Shown: positions 54,539 through 63,068, counted from the first letter of the stretch. The stretch is DNA of 64,000 nt from Maritimibacter sp. (GCA_017792445.1 CP051232.1:3136001-3200000); one strand, 5' to 3'. The notes: generated by a model not told the origin, from the letters alone. Numbers and translations are program-made.

Positions 54539-54955
54539 ATGACCAAACTCGTGATCAAAGCCGGACCCTACACCTTCGACGCAAAGCTCGAAGAAGAGGC
54601 CGCGCCCAAGACCTGCGCCGCCTTCCGCAAGGTGCTGCCCTACCAAAGCCAGATCGTTCACGTCCGCTGGTCGGGCGAGGGCGTCTGGATCCCGCTGGGC
54701 GACCACGACTTCGGCGTCGAGTACGAGAACCACACCTCGCACCCCGCGCCGGGCCACATCATCCTGTACCCGGGCGGCATCTCGGAAACCGAGATCCTTC
54801 TGGCCTACGGCGGCGTGGATTTCTCGTCGAAGATGGGCCAGCTGGCCGGCAACCATTTCATCACGCTGACCAGCGGGCACGAGAACCTGATGAAGCTGGG
54901 CAACCTCGTTCTGTGGGAAGGCGCGCAGGACATCCACTTCGAACTGGCAGACTGA
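54539..54955 (+). CDS. DUF3830 family cyclophilin-like protein
   Basis: A 138-residue protein beginning MTKLVIKAGPYTFDAKLEEE with family features QIVHVRWSGEGVWIPLGD and HPAPGHIILYPGGISETEIL. DUF3830 has a cyclophilin-like beta-barrel fold and is often found in amino-acid and amide catabolic clusters; its activity is unknown. ACAAGGAAA precedes the start. It ends the 45.9-55 kb cluster. Confidence 0.82.
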   Translation: MTKLVIKAGPYTFDAKLEEEAAPKTCAAFRKVLPYQSQIVHVRWSGEGVWIPLGDHDFGVEYENHTSHPAPGHIILYPGGISETEILLAYGGVDFSSKMGQLAGNHFITLTSGHENLMKLGNLVLWEGAQDIHFELAD

Positions 54956-55092
54956 CGCAACTGCACCGCCGGTTTCGGCCTTTCCGCCAATCTGAGCGCG
55001 AAGGGCCGGGCCGGCGCTGTCACATCCAGCGAACGCCGCTTCCCGCCACCGGGGAGCGCCTGCGCGGTTCGTATGATTCCGGAAGGAACTTG

Positions 55093-55138
55093 CTGGCTGG
55101 GGTGGTAGGATTCGAACCTACGGTACACGGTACCAAAA
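55093..55138. repeat. 46-bp direct repeat, copy 1 (distal attachment site of tRNA-Gln element)
   Basis: Identical to 56187-56232 and, after one mismatch, matching for five further bases. It comprises the 3' half of tRNA-Gln without its 5' half. The 137 bp between the DUF3830 gene and this repeat show nothing recognisable. Confidence 0.88.
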
Positions 55139-55300
55139 GCCGCCATTTCGCGTTGAGAATGTTGAATAAAATTCCAAACTGAACGGGTTTTGGTGCCATT
55201 TAAATCAAATACTTACATGGTAAGTGTAAACTAGATTCGGCTTGCTATTTCCCTTCGTCGCACGATGGGGCCAGCTTTTGATCCCATAGCTGGCTTTCTA

Positions 55301-55951
55301 CTAATCAGGAAAAAATGCACCCAAACCGGCATCCTTCAGGGATTCCAGCACTTCCCATGCGATTTGTCGCACAGAGGCGCGCGGCCCGCTCTTAACGGAT
55401 GTGGTCGCCTCCGCTCCAAAAACGATGTTGAGAAATCCCGTCTCCTTGAGGGCTTCTAAGGCTGGATGATCCGCGTTCTTAAAGCGCTCGTAGAGTTGAT
55501 TCCTGATCGTTGGATCTAGATGGCTCCCACCGTCCTGATCTCGCATTGTGCGGACTAGATCAGATCTAGATAATCGATCGTCCCCACATATGAAGACGGC
55601 CTCATCCCACCAATCGTTAAGAGGGATTTTCGGGATCGGATACCCAGGAGGAAGTTGGCCAAGCGTTGGGACGTACTGGCCATCACTGTGTCGAATTGTC
55701 GTTAGTGGTGTCGCGAATGGCCTGTCTTGCAGGGCGTTCGCGGTCGATACCATCGCTGGTTCGTCATGGCCCAGCTGACTAATAATAGAGTGATTGTTCC
55801 TGTTTGAGAAAAGTAACATGTAAATTATCGAAGAAATTCTGAGCGCTTCCGCGGTATCGCCGTCGTCGAAGCTTTGGCATGATCGAGTAAGAAGTCTAAT
55901 CTGATCCCGTAGGGCATCTTCAAGTTCTTGTCTGGATCGAGCTGGCGCCAA
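55301..55951 (-). CDS. Hypothetical protein inside tRNA-Gln insertion
   Basis: A 216-residue soluble protein that I do not recognise. It opens with an acidic-basic helix (RSRQELEDALRDQIRLLTRS), has a central segment GQYVPTLGQLPPGYPIPKIP with many prolines, and a helical C-terminal third. No membrane helix or signal. Translation appears to start at TTG 55951, with AAGGG seven bases upstream. Codon use is less GC-rich than in neighbouring genes, supporting foreign origin. As sole cargo of the element it could be a defence, toxin or regulatory gene, but nothing in the sequence proves that. Confidence 0.65.
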   Translation of the reverse strand: MAPARSRQELEDALRDQIRLLTRSCQSFDDGDTAEALRISSIIYMLLFSNRNNHSIISQLGHDEPAMVSTANALQDRPFATPLTTIRHSDGQYVPTLGQLPPGYPIPKIPLNDWWDEAVFICGDDRLSRSDLVRTMRDQDGGSHLDPTIRNQLYERFKNADHPALEALKETGFLNIVFGAEATTSVKSGPRASVRQIAWEVLESLKDAGLGAFFPD

Positions 55952-56186
55952 AACAAAGCCCTTATCGATAAATGAATGTGAACAGTGTGTATAGCGTCAG
56001 GTGTCGAGCGTGATTGTAACCGGTGCCTGAAGCTCAAATCAACTACGACCATAAATCCCGCGAAAGGAGATTGGATAGCTATTTTTTCCAACGGAAACCG
56101 TGGGCGTTGCCCGTGGCCGGTAACCGTAGCTGTAAACCGGCGAAAGTATGGCAAAACTTCAGGGTAGATTTCTCTAACGAAATCAA

Positions 56187-56232
56187 CTGGCTGGGGTGGT
56201 AGGATTCGAACCTACGGTACACGGTACCAAAA
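56187..56232. repeat. 46-bp direct repeat, copy 2 (attachment site inside tRNA-Gln)
   Basis: Spans the tRNA-Gln 3' end from CCA through the T arm to the anticodon loop; identical to 55093-55138. Confidence 0.88.
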
Positions 56233-56262
56233 ACCGCTGCCTTACCACTTGGCTACACCCCA
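56188..56262 (-). tRNA. tRNA-Gln (TTG anticodon)
   Basis: A 75-nt cloverleaf with acceptor TGGGGTG/CACCCCA, D arm GCCAAGTGGTAAGGC, anticodon TTG in loop TTTTGGT, T arm GTAGG-TTCGAAT-CCTAC, discriminator G and encoded CCA. Its 3' half is repeated 1,094 bp away at the far end of the insertion. Confidence 0.95.
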
Positions 56263-56330
56263 GCAGCGAGGCGTGTCTTACGGATTCGTGACACGCTCCG
56301 CAAGCCCTGAAAGGGTAAATTTTCGACACG

Positions 56331-57662
56331 TCATTCTGTGCGCGCGTCGCGGTCGAGAAGGTCGGCGTGGGCGGTCTCGGCGCGTTCGGCTTCGACGATG
56401 CGTTCAAGCTCGTGTTCGCTTTCGGCGGCGACGTTTTCGGTGCTGGCTTCGGGGGCGGGCGCGGGCGGCGGCGGTGCGGAGGGCCGGGCCTCGGGCGTGT
56501 CGTCGGGCGTGCCCTGGCCATCCAGCAGCACGCGGTAAGTGGTGTCGGCGATGGTGACGCCAGCGGCCTCGACGGCGAGTTTCACCTGCCTCAGCGCCTC
56601 GCCCCGGGACAGCAGAAGCGAGGTCTCGTTCTGGTCGATCCAGCCGGTGATCGTGAGGACGACGCCAGAGTCCGTCAGGTCCTCGATCCAGACCGACGCG
56701 GCGGGCGTGTCCAGAACGAAGGGCAGGGCCTGCACCGTCTCTTCGGCCAGCTTGCGCATCGCGGCATAGTCGCAGTCGGGATCCAGCCCAAGCTGAAACA
56801 GGATGCGCCGCTCTTTGTTGCGCGAGAAGTTGACGATGCGGCTTTTGAACACCGTCGAGTTGGGGATGCGGATGTGGTTGCCGTCCCAGCTGAGCAGGAT
56901 CGTCGCGCGCGACGTCAGGCGGATCACCTTGCCCTCGTCGCCGTTGATCTCGATGGCATCGTTGGGGCGGAACGGCTGGCGGATCGACAGCAGCACCGAG
57001 GCGATGAAATTCTCGACCGTGTCGCGCACCGCGAAACCGATGGCGAGACCGATGATCCCGGCGGCGCCGAGGATGGTGCCCAGAAGCGCGGTGGCGTTCA
57101 GGATGTCCAGCGCGATCACCACGGCGCCGACAAGGAAGGCAAGGCGCACGATCTGGCGGTAAATGTCTGCGATGAAGGCGTTGGGCGCCAGCCGGTCCCA
57201 TGGCCAGCGGCCGCGCGCCAGAAGGAAGCCGATGAAGGCCACGACAAGAAACACCATCGCCGCGACGACCAGCAGGGGCAGGAAGGCCACCAGCTGTTCC
57301 ATCCGCTTGCGGAACCGGTCGACCGCCGGGTTCAGCCGTTCGACGAGATCGGTGGACTCGACCACCTCGTTCTCGATCGCGACAACGCCCGCCACCCGCG
57401 ACACCAACCCGTCAAGCCGGGTGATCGCCTCGCCGTCCAGCGTGCGGCCGCGCAGGGTGACGATGCCCGAATTCACCTGCACTGTCACATCCGCGTAGCC
57501 GTCCAACTGGCCAAGGATCTCGCGGATGCGCACCGCGATGGCGGCGTCGGTCGAGGCGTTGTTCTCGGTCTCGATGGTGCCGGAAGGCTGGGTGTCCTGC
57601 GCGGTGGCGGTCAGGGGGGCGAGGGTCAGGAGAAGGCAGGCGAGGAAGAGAATGCGGCGCAT
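56331..57662 (-). CDS. Mechanosensitive channel (MscS family) with BON domain
   Basis: A 443-residue small-conductance mechanosensitive channel that releases osmolytes on hypo-osmotic shock. A cleavable signal (LFLACLLLTLAPLTATAQ) is followed by a periplasmic BON domain (residues about 45-105; VTVQVNSGIVTLRGRTLDGE). Three membrane helices follow, then the MscS pore and beta domains (GLAIGFAVRDTVENFIASVL, NGDEGKVIRLTSRATIL, RIPNSTVFKSRIVNFSR). The C-terminal 60 residues are a low-complexity tail of Pro, Ala and Glu. The ATG at 57662 is chosen because the signal peptide starts there. Confidence 0.9.
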   Translation of the reverse strand: MRRILFLACLLLTLAPLTATAQDTQPSGTIETENNASTDAAIAVRIREILGQLDGYADVTVQVNSGIVTLRGRTLDGEAITRLDGLVSRVAGVVAIENEVVESTDLVERLNPAVDRFRKRMEQLVAFLPLLVVAAMVFLVVAFIGFLLARGRWPWDRLAPNAFIADIYRQIVRLAFLVGAVVIALDILNATALLGTILGAAGIIGLAIGFAVRDTVENFIASVLLSIRQPFRPNDAIEINGDEGKVIRLTSRATILLSWDGNHIRIPNSTVFKSRIVNFSRNKERRILFQLGLDPDCDYAAMRKLAEETVQALPFVLDTPAASVWIEDLTDSGVVLTITGWIDQNETSLLLSRGEALRQVKLAVEAAGVTIADTTYRVLLDGQGTPDDTPEARPSAPPPPAPAPEASTENVAAESEHELERIVEAERAETAHADLLDRDARTE

Positions 57663-57763
57663 GGAAACCCGGTGTCTGAAAAGAAACTTCCAGGTCAGAT
57701 TAGCTGCGGGAAAGGGGGGCGCAATCGAGAATTGACCGTCTTTGCGCGGACATGCGGGGAGAA

Positions 57764-57814
57764 GCCGCCTGCGGCGGCTGCCTCCGGCGGGGATATTTGA
57801 GGACCAAAGAAGGG
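57764..57814 (+). repeat. Dispersed REP-like element, copy 1
   Basis: A GCCGCC-TGC-GGCGGC hairpin followed by CCTCCGGCGGGGATATTTGA and GGACCAAAGAAGG. A related copy lies in inverse orientation near 59046-59095. Similar elements sit between genes in many Rhodobacteraceae. Confidence 0.6.
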
Positions 57815-57864
57815 ACGGCGGCCGCGGCTTGGCTGGCGCGGCGTTGGGCCGGCCGCCGCAGAGC

Positions 57865-58056
57865 TTACTTCGACTTAACCTTGCGCCACGCCCGAGCAAT
57901 GTCGGGACCTGCACTGAAGCCCCATGCGGCTCCGATCAGAGTAAAGACGCTTGCCCCGGCAATTGCGCCAAATACACCGCCTACAATCCCGGTTCCAGCG
58001 CCAGCGAAAGCACCAATAGTTGCGCCGACAATTAATTCAACCAGTCTTGAAAGCAT
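57865..58056 (-). CDS. Small glycine-zipper membrane protein
   Basis: A 63-residue protein made mostly of a Gly/Ala-rich hydrophobic region (VGATIGAFAGAGTGIVGG, then AIAGASVFTLIGAAWG) with GxxxG spacing, and a lysine-rich end. GGGGTG lies nine bases before ATG 58056; a GTG at 58065 is possible but would sit on that site. Probably membrane-embedded; function unknown. Its codon use is less GC-rich than that of its neighbours. Confidence 0.6.
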   Translation of the reverse strand: MLSRLVELIVGATIGAFAGAGTGIVGGVFGAIAGASVFTLIGAAWGFSAGPDIARAWRKVKSK

Positions 58057-58202
58057 TTGGAACACCCCGTCTTGTTTCAGCTTCAGGGTTAAGTTTCGGA
58101 TAGTCTTCGCGCAATAGGGGAACCCTGGTCAGTTTTGCGCGTTAATTTTCCATCCCGCGGAAGTGCATTGATCGCGCGCCAATCAATCGCAAGAAAGCGC
58201 GC

Positions 58203-59039
58203 CTAAAGCGGTTCGGCCTTCGCCAGTGCGTCGAAGCGCATCAGCGTCTCGATCAGCGCGGGCATGCGGTCGAGCGGGATCATGTTCGGGCCGTCCGATG
58301 GGGCGGTGTCGGGGTCCTCATGGGTCTCGATGAACACCGCCGCCACCCCCAGCGATACCGCCGCGCGGGCCATGACGGGGGCAAACTCGCGCTGGCCGCC
58401 GGACGCGCCGCCAAGGCCGCCCGGCTGCTGGACCGAGTGGGTGGCGTCCATGACCACCGGATAGCCGGTGGCCGCCATCTGGGGCAGCGACCGCATGTCG
58501 GTGACCAGCGTGTTGTATCCGAAGGACGTGCCACGCTCGGTCAGCAGGATGCGGCGGTTGCCGGTGCTTTCGAGTTTCGACACCACGTTCGGCATGTCCC
58601 ACGGCGCAAGGAACTGGCCTTTCTTCACGTTCACCACCGCGCCGGTCTCGCCCGCGGCGATCAGCAGGTCGGTCTGGCGGCAAAGGAAGGCGGGGATCTG
58701 CAGCACGTCGACCGCGTCGGCCGCCGGGGCGCACTGGTCGGGCAGGTGGACGTCGGTCAGCACCGGGCAGCCGATCGTCTCTCGCACGCCCTGCAGCAGT
58801 TTCAGCCCCTCGTCCAGCCCGGGCCCGCGGCGCCCCGAAACAGAGGTGCGGTTCGCCTTGTCGAAGCTGGCCTTGAAGATATAGCCGGCGCCCGCCTTCG
58901 CGCAGGCCTCGGCCATGCGGCCGGCGATCATCTGGGCGTGATCCGCGCTTTCCAGCTGGCAGGGACCGGCGATCAGCGTGAGCGGACGCGCGTTGCCGAC
59001 CGTCACGTCGCGGACGCTCACCTCGTGTTGTTCTGCCAT
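58203..59039 (-). CDS. kdsA: 3-deoxy-8-phosphooctulonate synthase (Kdo8P synthase)
   Basis: Condenses phosphoenolpyruvate with arabinose 5-phosphate to give Kdo8P, precursor of Kdo for lipopolysaccharide and the capsule linker. The 278-residue protein has LTLIAGPCQLES, FKASFDKANRTS, LQIPAFLCRQTDLLIAAGET, VNVKKGQFLAPWDM and MDATHSVQQPGGLGG, all characteristic. An Asn to Cys change typical of metal-dependent forms is not checked here. Kdo supply links it to the kpsC/kpsS genes. Confidence 0.95.
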   Translation of the reverse strand: MAEQHEVSVRDVTVGNARPLTLIAGPCQLESADHAQMIAGRMAEACAKAGAGYIFKASFDKANRTSVSGRRGPGLDEGLKLLQGVRETIGCPVLTDVHLPDQCAPAADAVDVLQIPAFLCRQTDLLIAAGETGAVVNVKKGQFLAPWDMPNVVSKLESTGNRRILLTERGTSFGYNTLVTDMRSLPQMAATGYPVVMDATHSVQQPGGLGGASGGQREFAPVMARAAVSLGVAAVFIETHEDPDTAPSDGPNMIPLDRMPALIETLMRFDALAKAEPL

Positions 59040-59045
59040 GTCCAG

Positions 59046-59095
59046 ATCCTTCTTCTGTCCGGAAATATCCCGGGGGGACGCGCGGCACGCGCGGC
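59046..59095 (-). repeat. Dispersed REP-like element, copy 2
   Basis: On the minus strand it reads CCCGGGATATTTCCGGACAG followed by AAGAAGGATC, matching copy 1 at GGRATATTTSMGGACMRAAGAAGG. GC-rich hairpins (GGGGGCAGAGCCCCC) follow. Confidence 0.55.
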
Positions 59096-59162
59096 GGGGG
59101 GCAGAGCCCCCGATCGCCGCAGGCGATGCCGGGACAGACCTAGCCGCCGGGGCGGGCGGCGT

Positions 59163-60854
59163 CTAGCTCGAGACCTGTTCGCGCAGGATCGACGCGGTCA
59201 GCGAGATCATCAGGTAGACGCCGCTGAAGATCAGGAAGGCGAGGATCGTGTTCTCGAAGCTGCGCGGATAGCTGGCCTCGTCCGGGGCGATGGGCGACAC
59301 CGCCATCGACAGGTAGCGGGTCTGGCGGTTCGCCTCGATCCGGGCGGTTTCGAGCTGTTGCAGCGCCTGCGTCACCATCAGTTCGCGGGTTTGCAACTCG
59401 CGCTCGGCCAGCCGCAGCTCGCCGGTGATCCGGGCCAGCGACTGGCCGCTGGACGTGGTCACCGTCAGTTGCGAGCGCAGTTCCGCGATCAAGGTTTCAA
59501 GCCGCCGGATGTCGCCGCGGGCGCCGTCGACGCGGGCCTGGTTCGGGTTCGCGTTGTCTTGCAGCTGTGACAGCTGAAGCCGCTTTTCGGACAGCTGCGT
59601 TTCCAGCGCGGTGATCTGGGTCATCAGCGAGTTCGACTCGGTCATCGGGTCAAGGACGCCCAGCTGTTCCTGCAGCGCCAGCACCTTCTGCTGCGCCGCC
59701 AGCATCGCGGTTTCGGCGTTGGCATAGCTTTGCTCTGCCCCCGCCATCTGGTCCGACCGCAGGCGCAGCGACAGCGCGTCGACCTGTTCCTCGGCGTAGC
59801 GGATCAGGCGTTCCGAGAACAGCTGGCTCATCTCGGGGTCGGCCGCGACCACGTCCATCTTGATGACGCCCTCGGTCGGGTCGTAGCTGATCTTCACGTT
59901 CTTCTTGTAGACGCCGTAGGCTTCTTCCTTGGTGGCGTCGAGTTCCAGCCGCTGCAGCGGGTCGACGTCGTCGTCGCTGAAATGCGCGCGGAAGCCCAGA
60001 TCGTCGTCCAGCCGCAGCATCGCGTCGATGGACTGCAGATAGCCCTGCACCACGATGGAATCGTGGCTGGTGGCGAAGGTGGTCCCCGAGAACATGCCCG
60101 CCAGTCCCGAGGCGGCGGCGGCGGGGTTCTGCGCCTGCTGGATCACGAACTCCGAGTGGGTCGCGTACATCGGGGTGGCGATCTTGTAATAGTAGTAGCC
60201 CGCGATGATCGTCGGCAGCAGGACGAAGAACGCAAGCCGGGCGCCAAGCTGCGCCAGCTTGCGGCGGCGGCGGCGGACGATGTCGCGCTGCATCCGCACG
60301 ATTTCGCGGGCGCGTTCATCCTCGGCAATGACCTGGGTCGAGGGCAGCTGCGGGCGCGCCTCGGTCTTGGGGACCATCAGGTCGCGCGACGGTTCCTGGC
60401 GCGGCTGGTCGGTCACCAGTTCCAGCATGTTCGACCGCTGGAACGGGTCGATGCCTTCCTTGCGCAGCAGGCGCACGGCGTCGAAGTCGCTGGTTGGGGC
60501 CATACCGTGTTTCTGCGCCACCCGGCGGGCCATGCGAAGCTGGCGGCCCGTCAGGCCTTCGCGCCGGATCGCGGCGAGTTCGCCCTCGACCGTCAGCGCG
60601 GGTTCGGTTCCGGTGGCCTTTGAAGGGGCAGTGGCCGACGCCGGGGCGGTGCGCGGCATCGGTTTCGGGGCGGCGGTGGGATAGCGTTCCTCGCCGAAGC
60701 CGTCGTCGGAGTCGTCGCCGGCGAACAGCATCGGGTCGACTACGTCGGGCGACACCCTGCGCGGCGGCTGTTGCGGCGCGTCGGCGCCCGCGCCGCCCGG
60801 CGTGACCGGGCTGCGGCGGATGCGGTATTTTCTAGCCTTGGGTTTGGTAGTCAT
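59163..60854 (-). CDS. kpsE: Capsule export inner-membrane protein (KpsE/Wzz-like)
   Basis: A 563-residue polysaccharide co-polymerase-type protein bridging the inner-membrane ABC exporter and the outer-membrane OPX channel. It has a long polar N-terminal extension of about 205 residues with a basic stretch, a first membrane helix (LAFFVLLPTIIAGYYYYKI) and an extended periplasmic coiled coil (residues about 350-520). A final membrane helix (ENTILAFLIFSGVYLMISLT) lies near the C-terminus. The N-terminal extension makes it longer than E. coli KpsE. It overlaps kpsT by 23 bp. Confidence 0.87.
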   Translation of the reverse strand: MTTKPKARKYRIRRSPVTPGGAGADAPQQPPRRVSPDVVDPMLFAGDDSDDGFGEERYPTAAPKPMPRTAPASATAPSKATGTEPALTVEGELAAIRREGLTGRQLRMARRVAQKHGMAPTSDFDAVRLLRKEGIDPFQRSNMLELVTDQPRQEPSRDLMVPKTEARPQLPSTQVIAEDERAREIVRMQRDIVRRRRRKLAQLGARLAFFVLLPTIIAGYYYYKIATPMYATHSEFVIQQAQNPAAAASGLAGMFSGTTFATSHDSIVVQGYLQSIDAMLRLDDDLGFRAHFSDDDVDPLQRLELDATKEEAYGVYKKNVKISYDPTEGVIKMDVVAADPEMSQLFSERLIRYAEEQVDALSLRLRSDQMAGAEQSYANAETAMLAAQQKVLALQEQLGVLDPMTESNSLMTQITALETQLSEKRLQLSQLQDNANPNQARVDGARGDIRRLETLIAELRSQLTVTTSSGQSLARITGELRLAERELQTRELMVTQALQQLETARIEANRQTRYLSMAVSPIAPDEASYPRSFENTILAFLIFSGVYLMISLTASILREQVSS

Positions 60855-61491
60855 ACAGGGCCTGTGCTTCTTCCAAGGTGTCGAACATGTGCAGCTTGCC
60901 GTCGCGCAGCACCGCGGCGGACCGGCAGAATTTCTCTAGCGTCTGGGGCTTGTGGCTGACCACCACGATGGTCGAGTCCTTCAGACGCTCGCGCAGGATC
61001 TGGCCCGCGCGCTTGTTGAAGGCGACGTCCGTGGTGGACGGCATGCCTTCGTCGATCAGGTAGATGTCGAAATCCAGCGCCAGAAGCAACGCGAAGTTCA
61101 GGCGCGCCCGCATGCCCTGGCTGTAGGTGCCGACGGGCATGTCGAAATATTCTTCAAGGTTGCAGATCCAGCGGCAGAAGGCTTCGACATAGTCGGGATC
61201 CAGCCCGTAAAGCCGCGCGATGTAGCGCGTGTTCTCGCGCGCGGTATGACGCGACACGACACCGCCCATGAAGCCCAGCGGGAAAGAGACGCGGCATTCC
61301 CGGCGGATGATGCCCTCGTCCGGCTTTTCGAGCCCGGCCATCATGTTGATGATGGTGGTCTTGCCGGTGCCGTTCGGGGCGAGGATGCCAAGCGACTGAC
61401 CCAGCTCGACCCGGAACGACGCGCGGTCGAGGATGACCTTGCGCTGGCTCCCGGTCCAGAAGGATTTGCTGACGTTCTCGAATTCGAGCAT
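60832..61491 (-). CDS. kpsT: Capsule export ABC transporter ATP-binding protein
   Basis: A 219-residue ATPase of the KpsT/CtrD family that drives capsule export. Walker A is APNGTGKTTI, the signature is TYSQGMRARLNFALLLALD and Walker B is IYLIDEGM, followed by the family His in VVVSHKPQTL. The start MLEFENVSKSF is chosen over an in-frame ATG 48 bp upstream by comparison with the family. The partner permease KpsM is not adjacent and not in the window. Confidence 0.9.
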   Translation of the reverse strand: MLEFENVSKSFWTGSQRKVILDRASFRVELGQSLGILAPNGTGKTTIINMMAGLEKPDEGIIRRECRVSFPLGFMGGVVSRHTARENTRYIARLYGLDPDYVEAFCRWICNLEEYFDMPVGTYSQGMRARLNFALLLALDFDIYLIDEGMPSTTDVAFNKRAGQILRERLKDSTIVVVSHKPQTLEKFCRSAAVLRDGKLHMFDTLEEAQALYDYQTQG

Positions 61492-61695
61492 TCGTGCCCC
61501 GGTTCCGCTTCTCTGCCTCGTCCCGCTTAACGCGCGCATCGTTAAGGATGGGCTATAGGCCGTTATTTAGGCTCAATTATGTCTGGTCGCCGGGTTGTAT
61601 TTCAACGTGCTGCAAGGTCGCGGAGCCAATTGGGGCAACAACATGGCGTGTATAAGCCACGATAAGCGAACAATTCGCGGGAATCGCGGGGATTG

Positions 61696-62991
61696 TCACG
61701 CCTTCTGTCGTTCGACGCGAAACAGTCTTCCGGCAAGCCACGCCATTGCGGCGGCAGAGAAGCTGAACAGCGCGCCCATCTTCGCCGCGTCCTGCACCGC
61801 GCCTGCGCCAAAGGCGACGCTTGCGACGAACAGCGACACGGTAAAGCCGATGGCGGCGGCGCAGCCCACCACGACAAGATCCGCCGTGCGCATCCCCCTG
61901 GGCAGCCCCAGCCCCATGGGCTTCGCGGCGATCCAGCCGAAGGCGAAGATCCCAAGCGGCTTGCCTACCAGCAGCCCGGCCAGCACCAGCCAGGTGGGCG
62001 AGCCGATGGACTGAAAGGCGACACCCGCGTTCAGCAGGCCGAACAGGAACAGGATGAACTCGACCGGATGGCGCAGAAGCTTCTGGATGCGGTTCAGCAG
62101 GTCGGTCAGATACCGCTCTGCCGCGTGGAAGATGCCGAAGGCACGCTCGGCATGAGGGATCGTGGGCACGATGGGCAGCAGCCCAAGTGCCGGGTGCAGG
62201 CCCGACTGCTGGAAGCCGTACCACGACATCGCCCCGGCCATGGCGTAGGGCAGCACGCCAAGCCGCTTGCGGACCCAGGTGGAATGCGGCCGCTCCTGAT
62301 CGTGGCGGTCCAGCCGTCGGGGCAGGACGTTGGCCAGCAGGTAGACCGCCACGGCGGCGGCCAGCGAGAACAGCAGCCATTCCGGCGCAAGATCGCCGGA
62401 GGGGTAGAAGATCGCAAGGATGACCAGCCCGCCCGCGTCGTCGGCGATGGACAGCAACAGCAGAAAGTTCACCGCCGGGTGCGCCGGCCCGAACACCAGC
62501 CGGCCCACGAGGTAAGAGAACGCGATGTCGGTCGCCGTGGGCACCGCCCAGCCGCGCGACACGGTGTCGAAGCCATCCGGCCCAAGGCACCACGCCAGCC
62601 CGAGGTAGACCGCGATCGGCCCCAGCATGCCGCCCAGCGTGGCGATCAGCGGCGTCGCCGCGGTGCGCCCGCGCAGCGAGCCGTCGCCAAGGGCGATCGC
62701 CTCCCACACCTCCTTGGCGGCGACGGCGAAGAAGAACGCCATCAGGATGTCATTCACCAGAAAATGGATGGTCAGCACGCGGTCCGCGCCGGTCTCGTCC
62801 AGCGCGTATTCCGCGGCGTGATGGGGCAGCCAGTGGTGGATGTCCGCGCCGATCCAGTCGTTCAGCCACAGCGGGTAGTCGACGAAGAACCGATAGCCGG
62901 CGGGGTCGGCATTGGCCCAGACAAGCGCCAGCACCGAGCCCACGATCAGCAGGATCGAGTAGTCTTCGATGAAGCCCCAGACCCTGTACAA
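61696..62991 (-). CDS. nhaA: Na+/H+ antiporter NhaA
   Basis: A 431-residue inner-membrane antiporter with 12 predicted helices. Signature segments include GRTAATPLIATLGGMLGP, AVPTATDIAFSYLVGRLVFG and LLLLSIADDAGGLVILAIF, the last containing the paired Asp residues of the transport site. It exports Na+ or Li+ in exchange for H+. Translation seems to begin at TTG 62991; the only ribosome binding site candidate (GGGGA) sits in the 3' arm of a strong hairpin. Confidence 0.93.
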   Translation of the reverse strand: MYRVWGFIEDYSILLIVGSVLALVWANADPAGYRFFVDYPLWLNDWIGADIHHWLPHHAAEYALDETGADRVLTIHFLVNDILMAFFFAVAAKEVWEAIALGDGSLRGRTAATPLIATLGGMLGPIAVYLGLAWCLGPDGFDTVSRGWAVPTATDIAFSYLVGRLVFGPAHPAVNFLLLLSIADDAGGLVILAIFYPSGDLAPEWLLFSLAAAVAVYLLANVLPRRLDRHDQERPHSTWVRKRLGVLPYAMAGAMSWYGFQQSGLHPALGLLPIVPTIPHAERAFGIFHAAERYLTDLLNRIQKLLRHPVEFILFLFGLLNAGVAFQSIGSPTWLVLAGLLVGKPLGIFAFGWIAAKPMGLGLPRGMRTADLVVVGCAAAIGFTVSLFVASVAFGAGAVQDAAKMGALFSFSAAAMAWLAGRLFRVERQKA

Positions 62992-62997
62992 AGGAAA

Positions 62998-63029
62998 ATC
63001 CCCGGAGTGATGTTCGGCACTCCGGGGAT
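62998..63029 (-). terminator. Perfect hairpin between permease gene and nhaA
   Basis: A 12-bp perfect stem ATCCCCGGAGTG / CACTCCGGGGAT with an 8-base loop; on the minus strand it is followed by TTTCC. It probably ends the upstream permease transcript and also covers the nhaA ribosome binding site. Confidence 0.65.
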
Positions 63030-63068
63030 AGCGAGGCTCTGTTACCAGAGCAATAACATCGGCTCAGC

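Larger units (their letters stand above)
55093..56232. mobile_element. 1,094-bp mini-insertion at tRNA-Gln
   Basis: A 1,094-bp unit bounded by 46-bp direct repeats of the tRNA-Gln 3' end. The interior is strikingly AT-rich for this genome, for example around 55145-55260, and codes one leftward protein of 216 residues but no integrase or transposase. The intact tRNA is at the right end. About 155 bp left and 235 bp right of the gene carry no further recognisable gene. Integration into the tRNA 3' end is the natural explanation. Confidence 0.75.

Noticed and set aside
55093-55138. A second tRNA-Gln gene
   Set aside because: The sequence stops matching at the anticodon loop and lacks the 5' half; it is the distal copy of an insertion repeat.
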